The position numbers and the translations under genes are program-made. Source: Bacteroidota bacterium (lineage in GTDB: Bacteria; Bacteroidota; Ignavibacteria; Ignavibacteriales; Ignavibacteriaceae). From it: DNA of 64,000 bases. The stretch spans positions 62,001-126,000 of the forward strand of contig JAKALM010000006.1 in NCBI GenBank assembly GCA_021824145.1, written 5' to 3'. Below the pieces are notes generated by a model. It did no database searches. It was given only the letters and a program-made list of their open reading frames with translations, and was not told the DNA's origin. This document shows positions 8,904 through 17,484 of the stretch, piece after piece. How positions within the stretch are numbered: position 1 is the stretch's first letter; each line of letters opens with the position of its first letter.

Positions 8904-9833
8904 ATGAAATTAGCAAAATATTTACTTTTTCTATCGCCAATAATAATTTTTATCATTGCAATTTCGTTTAGGCAATTAAATGAAGGCTCCTTAGGTTCAT
9001 ATACTCATCCGATTCGAATTTATTTTACTCCATCAGTTGACGCAAACAGAATATCTTTCAATGCTAAGGCTTTAACAGATTTTTTACATAAAGAAACTGG
9101 TTATTATTACACTACTGCTGTGCCGGCAAGTTACATTGCTTTAGTTGAAGCTTTTGGAACCGGCAAAGTTGAAGTAGCTGCCATCAACACATTTTCATAT
9201 TTAATGGCAAACGCAAAATACGGAGCCGAAGCTCGCCTCAGAATTGTACGCGAAGGAAATGAAACTTCTTATAAAGGTCAGTTTATTACAAGATACGATT
9301 CTGGAATTAACAGCATTAAAGATATAAATGGAAGAAGCATGGCTTATGTTGATCCTTCATCAACTTCAGGTTATATTCTTCCAAAAGCAATGTTAGATAG
9401 TATGGGAGTTAAACCTAGTGAAACTGTATTTGCAATGCGCCACGACAATGTAGTAATTATGGTTTATCAAGGACAAGTAGACGCCGGCGCAACATATTAC
9501 GCACCGCCCGATTCTGCAACTGGAGAAATTATGGATGCCAGAATGAGAGTGCTAAAACAATTTCCTGATGTTGCAAAAAAAGTTAAGATTATAGGCTTCA
9601 CTCAAGACATTCCAAACGATCCATGGGTTTTTAGAAAAGATATGAAAGAAAGTATGAAAGAAGAAATTATTAAAGCACTTTTAGATTTTGTAAAAACACC
9701 TGAAGGTAAAAAATCTTTATTCGATATTTATGATATAACAGGTTTGATCCAAACCAAAGACAGTGATTATGACGGGCTTCGAAAATTATTAGAACAACAA
9801 CACATCAACTTTGAAGATTTAATGAAAAAATAA
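8904..9833 (+). CDS. phnD: Phosphonate/phosphite-type ABC transporter substrate-binding protein (PhnD family)
   Basis: A 309-residue PhnD-family periplasmic-binding protein held by one N-terminal membrane helix (LLFLSPIIIFIIAISF) with no lipobox. Family features are IRIYFTPSVDANRI near residue 35, EVAAINTFSYLMA, and YVDPSSTSGYILPKAMLDS, the phosphonate-pocket segment. It should deliver phosphonate, phosphite or a related oxyanion to PhnCE. The gene starts the phnD-phnC-phnE operon; its stop codon is followed directly by the phnC ATG. No phosphonate-degrading or phosphite-oxidising gene is nearby, so the ligand is open. Confidence 0.85.
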   Translation: MKLAKYLLFLSPIIIFIIAISFRQLNEGSLGSYTHPIRIYFTPSVDANRISFNAKALTDFLHKETGYYYTTAVPASYIALVEAFGTGKVEVAAINTFSYLMANAKYGAEARLRIVREGNETSYKGQFITRYDSGINSIKDINGRSMAYVDPSSTSGYILPKAMLDSMGVKPSETVFAMRHDNVVIMVYQGQVDAGATYYAPPDSATGEIMDARMRVLKQFPDVAKKVKIIGFTQDIPNDPWVFRKDMKESMKEEIIKALLDFVKTPEGKKSLFDIYDITGLIQTKDSDYDGLRKLLEQQHINFEDLMKK

Positions 9834-10595
9834 ATGTTACTAAAAGTTAAAAATTTACATAAGATTTATAAAAGCGGAACACATGCACTTAAAGGTGTAA
9901 GTTTCGAAGTAGAAGAAGGCGAATTCCTAGTTGTTATTGGACTAAGCGGCTCCGGAAAATCAACTCTGCTTAGATGCATTAATAGATTGATTGAGCCAAC
10001 ATCAGGAATTGTAGAATTCCAAGGTAAAGATATTACGCACATTAAAGGTGAAGAACTTCGCTTGGCAAAAATGAAAATTGGAATGGTCTTTCAGCAGTTT
10101 AATTTGATTAAAAGAAAATCAGTTTTATCAAATGTAATTAATGGCAAGCTTGGTTCACTTGGAACTTTCGAATCTATATTGGAAAAATATTCTGATGACG
10201 TTTACCAAGAAGCATACAGATGTCTTGATACTGTTGGAATTACTGACAAAGCAAAAATACGAGCCGATGCACTTAGCGGCGGGCAACAGCAGAGAGTGGC
10301 AATTGCCCGGAGCTTAATGCAAAATCCCAAATTGCTTTTAGCAGATGAGCCGGTCGCTTCACTTGATCCGGCTACTTCAAATTCTGTAATGCAGTATTTT
10401 GAAAAAATTAATAAAGATTTAGGTACAACTGTAATTTGCAACCTTCACTTTTTGAGTCTTGTAAGAAGATATGCTACTCGAGTAATAGCTTTAAGAGCCG
10501 GAGAAATTATTTATGAAGGTGCACCTCGGGATATAGATGAAAATTGGTTTAAAACTATTTACGGCGAAGAAGCTGAAGAAGTGGAAATAAGATGA
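9834..10595 (+). CDS. phnC: Phosphonate-type ABC transporter ATP-binding protein
   Basis: A 253-residue ABC ATPase that powers uptake through PhnE. It has Walker A GLSGSGKST (about residues 36-44), the Q-loop FQQFNLIKRKSVLSNVINGK (strongly PhnC-like), the signature LSGGQQQRVAIARSL (about 147), and Walker B LLLADEP (about 168), followed by the switch histidine in NLHFLSLVRRY. The ATG begins on the base after the phnD stop, and the gene's own stop overlaps the phnE start by 4 bp, so all three are translationally coupled. Confidence 0.93.
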   Translation: MLLKVKNLHKIYKSGTHALKGVSFEVEEGEFLVVIGLSGSGKSTLLRCINRLIEPTSGIVEFQGKDITHIKGEELRLAKMKIGMVFQQFNLIKRKSVLSNVINGKLGSLGTFESILEKYSDDVYQEAYRCLDTVGITDKAKIRADALSGGQQQRVAIARSLMQNPKLLLADEPVASLDPATSNSVMQYFEKINKDLGTTVICNLHFLSLVRRYATRVIALRAGEIIYEGAPRDIDENWFKTIYGEEAEEVEIR

Positions 10596-11668
10596 TAAAA
10601 GAACCAGAATTAGAAATTCATCCTCAGAATTTTATTGAAGAAAATAAAAAGCGTGAACACAAATACAATTTGTACAAAGCAATTTTGCTTGATATCTTTT
10701 TTGTCTTCTATAGTATTCTTGTAGTTCAAAGGGCGATTTATTATAAGTTTTTTTTAGACTTAAGAGAACTCCCATTTTCCTGGAATGAAATAATTCTTTT
10801 ATTCATAATCAGTGTTATCATTGGTGCGTCTTGGGCGATTTCCAGAACTTCTCTTTCTTGTAAGCTATTTGGAATTGCAAAAGAAAACAAAACAACAAAA
10901 TGGTCAGTTGAAATTTTTGCTTGGTTCCTTTTTGATATTACATTTATTGCAGGCTGGGTTGTTACAAAAATTTCTATTGTCGGTTTGTTCAGCAGCGAAG
11001 GATTACAAGGCGCAGAAAGATTATTCAGTGCCTTGTTTCATCCTCAGTTTGGAATTTTTGATGACGCGCTTTTTGCAATGATTGAAACAATTTATATTGC
11101 TTTGATTGCAACCTTAATTTCAATTCCACCTACGCTTCTTATCAGCTTTTTTACTGCAAGAAATTTGATGAAAGAAAATAAAATAACTTTTGCTGTTTAT
11201 TACGTTCTTAGAATAATCTTGAATTTTGTAAGATCAATTGAGCCGCTTATTTGGGCGATCATCTTTTCTGTTTGGGTAGGCATTGGACCGTTTGCCGGAA
11301 TGATTGCTTTGCTTGTTCACACAATTGCATCAAATGCAAAGCTGTATTCTGAAGCGATTGAAAGTATTGAAGAAGGCCCGGTTGAAGCTATCTCGGCGAC
11401 AGGTGCAAATAAAGTACAAGTTGTTTGGCACGCAGTTGTACCGCAAATCGTTCTTCCATTCCTTTCATTTACAATTTATCGTTGGGATATAAATGTTAGA
11501 ATGGCAACTATCATCGGTCTTGTTGGCGGCGGCGGAATAGGCACTATGCTAATGCAGTATCAAGGACTTGCGCGTTGGCGTGAAGTTGGTTTAATCATTT
11601 TGATGATTGCTTTTGTTGTTTGGGTTATGGATTATATTAGTGCGAAAATTAGAGAAGCGATTTACTAA
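10592..11668 (+). CDS. phnE: Phosphonate-type ABC transporter permease
   Basis: The permease of the PhnCDE transporter. The C-terminal 200 residues carry the BPD_transp_1 core with the EAISATGANKVQVVWHAVVP segment, the EAA loop that contacts the ATPase, followed by RWDINVRMATIIGLVGGGGI typical of PhnE. At 358 residues it is about 80-100 longer than usual PhnE. The extra N-terminal part has a charged head and two additional membrane helices before the core. It overlaps phnC by 4 bp (ATGA). A TetR gene follows tail to tail. Confidence 0.9.
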   Translation: MIKEPELEIHPQNFIEENKKREHKYNLYKAILLDIFFVFYSILVVQRAIYYKFFLDLRELPFSWNEIILLFIISVIIGASWAISRTSLSCKLFGIAKENKTTKWSVEIFAWFLFDITFIAGWVVTKISIVGLFSSEGLQGAERLFSALFHPQFGIFDDALFAMIETIYIALIATLISIPPTLLISFFTARNLMKENKITFAVYYVLRIILNFVRSIEPLIWAIIFSVWVGIGPFAGMIALLVHTIASNAKLYSEAIESIEEGPVEAISATGANKVQVVWHAVVPQIVLPFLSFTIYRWDINVRMATIIGLVGGGGIGTMLMQYQGLARWREVGLIILMIAFVVWVMDYISAKIREAIY

Positions 11669-11677
11669 ATCAATATT

Positions 11678-12244
11678 TTAAGCTAATAAATTTTCTATTG
11701 ATTTCAGCAAGATATCTTTCAGCTCAATATTCTTTTGCGGATTGCATAACGTTTGTAACTTTAAGCTCAAACTTAATCCCCAACTTTTTAAAACTATAAA
11801 ATTAGGCAGCAGCGAATCAACATTTTTATTGCCTAATTTTGTTAAGACAGATTTTATAATTTCTTCTTCATCATTAAACAATTTTTTAATAAAGCTGAAC
11901 TCATTTTCCAAACCTTTATCATCAAGCGTCTGAACAAACGAATCAGCAACAAGCTTATATTTTTGAGATATGTTTTCTTTTGATTTGAAATATTCAAGGA
12001 AGCGTTCCTGCAATGGAATTTCCTCTTTGGCAAAAATAATTTTAACTTCTTCTAAGAATTGTGAGCCCTCATAATCAAGAACTGAAAAGAAAAGGTCTTC
12101 TTTAGATTTGAAGTAACCATAGATTGTAGCTTTGCCGATTCTTAAGTCGCGGGCAATTTCATTTAAAGTAGTTTTATTAACTCCATGCTTATCAAAACGC
12201 TTAACTGCGGCTTTAATTATCTGAAGCTTTCTCTCTTTTTCCAA
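11678..12244 (-). CDS. TetR/AcrR family transcriptional regulator
   Basis: A 188-residue regulator. The N-terminal helix-turn-helix reads IIKAAVKRFDKHGVNKTTLN, continuing into IARDLRIGKATIYGYFKSKEDL, which matches the TetR_N signature closely. The C-terminal ligand-binding half is not informative. It starts with TTG at 12244. Its promoter lies in the short gap before the PIG-L gene, where two inverted copies of TTTTGAGAAA could be its own operator. It is convergent with phnE, so control of the phn operon is possible but not indicated by position. Confidence 0.88.
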   Translation of the reverse strand: MEKERKLQIIKAAVKRFDKHGVNKTTLNEIARDLRIGKATIYGYFKSKEDLFFSVLDYEGSQFLEEVKIIFAKEEIPLQERFLEYFKSKENISQKYKLVADSFVQTLDDKGLENEFSFIKKLFNDEEEIIKSVLTKLGNKNVDSLLPNFIVLKSWGLSLSLKLQTLCNPQKNIELKDILLKSIENLLA

Positions 12245-12249
12245 ATCAA

Positions 12250-12301
12250 TTTCTCAAAATTTCATTATTGAAAAATAGTAATTAAAAATGGTTTTGAGAA
12301 A
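12250..12301. promoter_or_regulatory. Inverted TTTCTCAAAA / TTTTGAGAAA pair, candidate TetR operator
   Basis: TTTCTCAAAA (12250-12259) and TTTTGAGAAA (12292-12301) form a perfect 10-bp inverted repeat with a 32-bp spacer just upstream of the tetR start. The right arm also lies in a small palindrome, TGGTTTTGAGAAACCA. TetR proteins often bind such palindromes in their own promoters. The link is inferred from position. Confidence 0.35.
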
Positions 12302-12339
12302 CCAATTGGAATAATAATTCATTAAATGATTTTGTAATT

Positions 12340-14862
12340 TCAATTAACCGTTGCCGATGCTTTTCCTGCAGAAATCAAATTAACAAAAAGCCTGTATGCG
12401 CCCGGAACTCCTGCCGGAAGTTCTCTAAACCAAACATAACCAGTATAAATAAAAACTCCTTTTCCATACTTTGTATATATCAAACCGCCTGGCAGTGGTT
12501 CTTCTCCGGTATCGTGGCAAGCAATAACAGTTTTGTAATTTTGATCCCAGGTATCCGCAAAATAAATTCCGCGCTCTTGAATCCATCCGTCAAAATCTTT
12601 TTCGGTTATTTTATTCGGGAAGTTTAGCAGCGGACTTTCCGGATCAAGAATCGAAACTTTTGAAGTTTCATCAGTTACTCTTTTGTTTGCAATGTGAAAA
12701 GGATATGGACCAATTTTATCAGTTACTAAATCAAAATTTTTATTGTATTGAACAACCAGCGTTCCACCATTTTTCACATATTCAAGAAGTTTCGGCTGTT
12801 CATAAACCATTTCTGGTTTTGTGTTATAAACTCTGACTCCGGTAATAATAGCATCAAACTTTGATAAATTTCCATTTGTAATATCCTTATCAGTTAACAT
12901 TGTCACTTTGTAACCCAATTCCTCAAGATCCTTTGGAACATCGTCACCAGGTCCCATAATGTAACCAATATTATTAATAACTTTTTTGATGTTTAGTCTT
13001 ATCAGCTTAGCTTCAGCTTTTGGAAATAATGTTTGAATCGGAATATGAGAATAATCTAAAGTGATCATTCCATTTTCAATTATTTTATTTCCAACCTCAA
13101 CTTGTGCAGTTAATTCTTCATCAGAACTATTTACCGGCGGCTGAACTAAAAATGAAACAGGCAATTCATCATGTTTGTGAATTAATTTGAAATCCTTTTG
13201 AGGAGTTTCTACTTTCCAATTAGAAGGAACATTAAGTTTTACAATGCCAGAAACATTATCTTCATTTGCAATTAATGTTAAGTTTACTTGTCTTGTGCTG
13301 TCATTTGGGAAAAGATAATCTTCATTTTCAATATTAACAGCAACCGGAGGCACTATAACAAACGGCCTAAACTCTTCGCCAGCAACAGGATCAGTCCATT
13401 TATAATTTACCGGAATTGTGAATTCGAGATTTTGACCATTTATTGAAACATCAAAAGTAGTTGTTAGCGGAGGATCATTTTCTGCTTTGCCGATAAACTG
13501 CTGATCGTTTATTGTGTAATCACCGATTGTTGGTTTATTAACTAACCAGTAGGGCTGCGAATAAGATTCATCTTCAGGAATTTTAAGATCGGACGTAATA
13601 CTTACAAGCTTTTCATTTTCTAATTTGGTGTTATCATTATTTTGATTCGTTTGAAAAGTAGTTTCAACATTTTGCAAAACGAACGGAAGATTTGAACGAT
13701 TAATTATTTCCGAAGTAACTTTTATTTTTTGTCCCGGAACTGCCGAATAATCAGATGCATTTGATTCAATGAACATTCCAGCACAAGATCTGATAACATT
13801 TGCTAATTCTTTTTTCTTAAGAGGAATCCAATAATCATCATTAAGATTATCCATTTCTTTATAAGCTTTTAAAAGAATTGGAATAATATCAGCCGGATGT
13901 TCCGGATTAAATTTTTTATCAGCTTCAGAAAGAAGTTTGCCTACTTTTTCACCGCCGTCAATTCTATTCCAAGTTAAATTAATATTATCAAACAATTTAT
14001 TTTTTACAGGCGATCCGTCAAGAAGCTGAAAATAATTTGTTGACTCGCCATATTGCGGACTTGAGCCGAACCCTTGAGTCTTATGCATGCTTCTGCTTTG
14101 AGCGGCAATTTCAGTATATGATTCGCCGAGCAGCGGATTATAAACTCCAACATCAAGTTTTATAAATTTTGAAAGATCGGCGTGTTCACGTTCCAGCAAA
14201 GGAAGCCAAGCATTCCAAAAAATTCTTTTGGGCTGCCATGGTTTTACATATTGAAGCTGCTCTGGAAAAGCTGTTGGATCGCCGGCTAATTTAAAAGCTT
14301 CAGCTGCTAAAATTTCAGAGGCAGTATGATTTCCGTGGCCATCTTCTTTTGTTCCATGAAATCGAGTGATAATAATATCAGGCCTAAATTTTCTTATTAC
14401 CCAAACAACATCGGAAAGAATTTTTTCTTTTCCCCAGAAGTCTAAAGTTTCTTTGGCAGATTTTGAAAAACCAAAATCTATTGCGCGCGAGAAAAACTGT
14501 TCAGCTCCGTCGATTCTTCTTGCTGCCAATAATTCTTGAGTTCTAATTACACCAAGCAATGCACCTTGTTCTGGACCAATTAAGTTTTGACCGCCGTCTC
14601 CGCGGGTTAAAGACAAATAACCTGTTCTTAATAATTTGCCTTTTGCAAAGTAAGCAAGCAGCGCATTGTTTTCATCATCAGGATGAGCCGCAACATAAAG
14701 AACGCTTCCTAAAACATTTAGTTTATCAAGCGCCAGCTTTAGTTCGGAAGAATTCAATACTCTGCCAGATTGAGCATTTATAAATTCTAAATTTGTAAAA
14801 ATCAAAAGTAAGGTTAATAACGAAACTAAAAGAATTTTTGCTTTATTCACTTTAAAGTCCAC
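12340..14862 (-). CDS. Large secreted PIG-L (LmbE-like) deacetylase with C-terminal glutamine-amidotransferase-like domain
   Basis: An 840-residue exported protein with a signal peptide (ILLVSLLTLLLIFTNLEFINA). The PIG-L/LmbE domain follows, with its zinc motif AAHPDDE at residues 58-64 and GHGNHTASE near 175. The family removes N-acetyl groups from sugars such as GlcNAc conjugates. The middle is made of beta-sandwich-like repeats. The C-terminal 200 residues (DVPKDLEELGYKVTMLTDKD, ... LLEYVKNGGTLVVQYNKN) resemble a class I glutamine-amidotransferase-like fold and may bind ligand without catalysis. The start is GTG. It lies upstream of tetR on the same strand. The substrate is unknown; an extracellular amino-sugar polymer or glycolipid is plausible. 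Confidence 0.82.
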   Translation of the reverse strand: MDFKVNKAKILLVSLLTLLLIFTNLEFINAQSGRVLNSSELKLALDKLNVLGSVLYVAAHPDDENNALLAYFAKGKLLRTGYLSLTRGDGGQNLIGPEQGALLGVIRTQELLAARRIDGAEQFFSRAIDFGFSKSAKETLDFWGKEKILSDVVWVIRKFRPDIIITRFHGTKEDGHGNHTASEILAAEAFKLAGDPTAFPEQLQYVKPWQPKRIFWNAWLPLLEREHADLSKFIKLDVGVYNPLLGESYTEIAAQSRSMHKTQGFGSSPQYGESTNYFQLLDGSPVKNKLFDNINLTWNRIDGGEKVGKLLSEADKKFNPEHPADIIPILLKAYKEMDNLNDDYWIPLKKKELANVIRSCAGMFIESNASDYSAVPGQKIKVTSEIINRSNLPFVLQNVETTFQTNQNNDNTKLENEKLVSITSDLKIPEDESYSQPYWLVNKPTIGDYTINDQQFIGKAENDPPLTTTFDVSINGQNLEFTIPVNYKWTDPVAGEEFRPFVIVPPVAVNIENEDYLFPNDSTRQVNLTLIANEDNVSGIVKLNVPSNWKVETPQKDFKLIHKHDELPVSFLVQPPVNSSDEELTAQVEVGNKIIENGMITLDYSHIPIQTLFPKAEAKLIRLNIKKVINNIGYIMGPGDDVPKDLEELGYKVTMLTDKDITNGNLSKFDAIITGVRVYNTKPEMVYEQPKLLEYVKNGGTLVVQYNKNFDLVTDKIGPYPFHIANKRVTDETSKVSILDPESPLLNFPNKITEKDFDGWIQERGIYFADTWDQNYKTVIACHDTGEEPLPGGLIYTKYGKGVFIYTGYVWFRELPAGVPGAYRLFVNLISAGKASATVN

Positions 14863-15095
14863 AATTGTTACTGAATAAATTTCGAAGTTATATTAATATT
14901 CAAATATTCCGCGATGAAAATTAATATAAGAATTTTATTGATTTAAAATATATAAACTCATAAAACACAAACTTTTTCTAAATCACATATACATATATAG
15001 AGAAGAAAATTTCGAATTTGGAAAATAGTTAAATAAAGATTTTGATTTTGTTATATTTGAGTAAAGAATTTCCCATAAAAATTAGAAGAATTGAT

Positions 15096-15908
15096 TTGGT
15101 AGAATTAAATAACATAAAAATTGGAAACGGAAAACCGTTTGTCTTAATTGCCGGTCCATGCGTAGTTGAAAGTGAAAAGCTGATAATATCAACTGCGGAA
15201 AAAATTAAAGAAATAACTTTAGAGTTGGATATTCCATTTATCTTTAAATCTAGTTATAAGAAAGCAAATAGAACCAGTGCCAAATCTTTTTCTGGTATTG
15301 GAGATAAAGAAGCATTAAAAATATTGGGAAAAGTGAAGAAAAAATTTAAGATTCCAATTCTTACAGATGTTCATACAAAAGAAGAAGTAAAAACTGCATC
15401 AGATATTGCAGACATTTTACAAATTCCAGCTTTTCTATCCAGGCAAACCGAATTGCTAATTGCTGCGGGCAGAAGCGGAAAAATTGTAAATATTAAAAAA
15501 GGACAATTTTTAGCTCCGGATGATATGAAACATGCAGCTGAAAAAGTTGCTTTAACTGGAAATAGAAAAATTCTTTTAACTGAACGTGGAACAACTTTCG
15601 GCTATCATAATTTGGTTGTTGATATGCGCTCGCTTATTATCATGAAAAAATTTGGTTATCCAATTGTAATGGATGCAACACATTCAGTGCAATTGCCAAG
15701 CCAAGGAAATACAAGCGGCGGTGAACCAGAATTTATTAAACCATTAGCACGTGCTGCAGCAGCGGTTGGAATTGATGCATTATTTTTAGAAGTTCATCCT
15801 AATCCTCAAAAAGCTTTAAGCGATGCATCAAGCCAGCTTCCTTTGAGTGAATTAAAAGATTTATTGGTTGAAATTAAAGCAATAGATAAAATTGTAAAAC
15901 ATTACTAA
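15096..15908 (+). CDS. kdsA: 3-deoxy-8-phosphooctulonate (KDO-8-P) synthase
   Basis: KdsA condenses arabinose-5-phosphate and phosphoenolpyruvate to KDO-8-phosphate, the precursor of the lipid A core sugar. Motifs are FVLIAGPCVVES, the KSSYKKANRTSAKSFSGIG substrate segment, the Q-IPAFLSRQTELL block and MDATHSVQLPSQGNTSGG. An open frame extends to 15042, but the extra residues are not KdsA-like. The TTG at 15096 gives MVELNNIKIGNGKPF, a normal N-terminus, and a 270-residue protein. It is the first gene of kdsA-kdsD-lptC-lptA-lptB, which makes and exports lipopolysaccharide. Confidence 0.95.
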   Translation: MVELNNIKIGNGKPFVLIAGPCVVESEKLIISTAEKIKEITLELDIPFIFKSSYKKANRTSAKSFSGIGDKEALKILGKVKKKFKIPILTDVHTKEEVKTASDIADILQIPAFLSRQTELLIAAGRSGKIVNIKKGQFLAPDDMKHAAEKVALTGNRKILLTERGTTFGYHNLVVDMRSLIIMKKFGYPIVMDATHSVQLPSQGNTSGGEPEFIKPLARAAAAVGIDALFLEVHPNPQKALSDASSQLPLSELKDLLVEIKAIDKIVKHY

Positions 15909-15925
15909 AAAAATTGAGGTTAGCA

Positions 15926-16903
15926 TTGACTGCCGATGAAATTATTCAAAAGGGGAAAGAAGTAATTAGAATTGAATCAGAAGCTGTTTCAAATCTTACA
16001 AGCAGCATTGATAGCGAATTTGTAAAAGCTGTTGAAGTAATTTATAATTCAAAAGGCCGTGTTGTACTTTCAGGAATGGGAAAGTCTGGTTTAATTGCAA
16101 GGAAAATTGTAGCGACATTAAATTCGACCGGAACTGCAGCAATTTATTTGCATCCCACAGATGCATTGCATGGCGATCTTGGAATGGTTCGCCAAGAAGA
16201 TGTTGTAATTTTAATTTCTAAAAGTGGAAATACTGAAGAAATTTCTAACTTAATTCCAATGCTCAAGAGATTAAAAGTTACTTTGATTGCTATGAGCGGA
16301 AATAAGAATTCTAAACTAGGTAATGAGTGTGATATCTTTTTAAATATTAGTGTAAAGGAAGAAGCTTGTCCATACGATTTAGCGCCAACTGCATCAACAA
16401 CTGCAACCCTAGCGATGGGTGATGCTTTATCGATTGCCTTGCTTCAAATGAGAGGTTTTACTGCTGAAGATTTTGCCTACCTTCACCCAGGCGGAAGTTT
16501 AGGAAAAAGATTATCACTTGAGATTAAAGAGATAATGATAAGGGAAGATAAAATTCCTAAAGTTCTTGAAAGCACATCTATTAAAGATGTTATTCTTGAA
16601 ATTACTTCTAAACGACTTGGGACTACAACTGTTGTGAATGAATCTGGTAAATTAACTGGAGTTATTACTGATGGAGATTTAAGAAGGCTGCTTGAAAGAA
16701 CTCTTGACATAAAAGATTTAACTGCAAAAGATATAATGACACGCAATCCAAAAGTAATGAAAGAAAATTATCTTGCTTCATTCGCATTGCAGCAAATGGA
16801 AAATTTTAAAATTACCGCAATGATCATTATTGATGACAAAAGCAGACCAATAGGAATTATTCATCTTCATGATTTAATCAACCTTGGCCTTCGCCAGAGA
16901 TGA
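15926..16903 (+). CDS. kdsD: Arabinose-5-phosphate isomerase (KpsF/GutQ family)
   Basis: This enzyme converts ribulose-5-phosphate to arabinose-5-phosphate, the substrate for KdsA encoded just upstream. The SIS domain (about residues 30-180) shows VVLSGMGKSGLIARKI, HPTDALHGDLGMV and ISKSGNTEEI. Two CBS domains follow (about 200-325), with GVITDGDLRR as a marker. The frame opens at 15914, but GAGG at 15916-15919 is correctly placed for the TTG at 15926, which I take as the start (325 residues). The stop overlaps the lptC start by 4 bp. No KDO-8-P phosphatase gene (kdsC) follows, unlike many similar clusters. Confidence 0.94.
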   Translation: MTADEIIQKGKEVIRIESEAVSNLTSSIDSEFVKAVEVIYNSKGRVVLSGMGKSGLIARKIVATLNSTGTAAIYLHPTDALHGDLGMVRQEDVVILISKSGNTEEISNLIPMLKRLKVTLIAMSGNKNSKLGNECDIFLNISVKEEACPYDLAPTASTTATLAMGDALSIALLQMRGFTAEDFAYLHPGGSLGKRLSLEIKEIMIREDKIPKVLESTSIKDVILEITSKRLGTTTVVNESGKLTGVITDGDLRRLLERTLDIKDLTAKDIMTRNPKVMKENYLASFALQQMENFKITAMIIIDDKSRPIGIIHLHDLINLGLRQR

Positions 16904-17460
16904 AATTAATATTATTATTAATATCATTATTTTTATTTGCTGGCTGCAGTGAAGTAAAAGTTAAGCCAACAGTAAATTCATCGCTTCAAGTTTCTAAACT
17001 GCCGGCGCAAGAAAGCTGGGACGATACAGTTTTTTTTAGCGATTCCGGAAAAACAAAAGCAGTGTTATTCACAAATCATTTAATGATGTATGATCAACCG
17101 CAAGAAACTTTACTTGATACAATAAAGGTAAATTTTTATAATCAATATGGAAAAGTTGCTACTATTCTTACCGCAGATAAAGGTAAAGTAGATGATATAA
17201 CAAAAGATCTTTATGCAATTAATAGTGTTGTTGCTGTGAATGACAGCGGAGTAACATTAAGAACTCAAGAACTTATTTGGAGAAATAAAGATAAAAAAAT
17301 TGTTTCGGATAAATTTGTAACAATTGTTTCTCCTAAAGAAAAAATACAAGGTTATGGATTTGAATCTGATCAGAATTTAAGTAATTACACAATTTATAAC
17401 ATTACTTATGTTACTCGGATAGATTCTAGCAGCAATTCAAAATCTAAAGCCAAAAAATAA
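16900..17460 (+). CDS. lptC: LPS export protein LptC, lipoprotein form
   Basis: A 186-residue protein with a lipoprotein signal (LLLISLFLFAGCSE), so it is probably anchored by lipid where E. coli LptC has a membrane helix. The remainder matches the LptC/YrbK beta-jellyroll in pattern: VLFTNHLMMYDQPQETL, VKVNFYNQYGKVATILTADK in outline, and IVSPKEKIQGYGFESD. LptC hands LPS from the LptBFG transporter to the periplasmic LptA bridge. It overlaps kdsD by 4 bp and precedes the lptA-like gene by 24 bp, which supports the assignment. Confidence 0.85.
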   Translation: MKLILLLISLFLFAGCSEVKVKPTVNSSLQVSKLPAQESWDDTVFFSDSGKTKAVLFTNHLMMYDQPQETLLDTIKVNFYNQYGKVATILTADKGKVDDITKDLYAINSVVAVNDSGVTLRTQELIWRNKDKKIVSDKFVTIVSPKEKIQGYGFESDQNLSNYTIYNITYVTRIDSSSNSKSKAKK

Positions 17461-17484
17461 ATTTAGTTTCAAAATAAAATCTAA

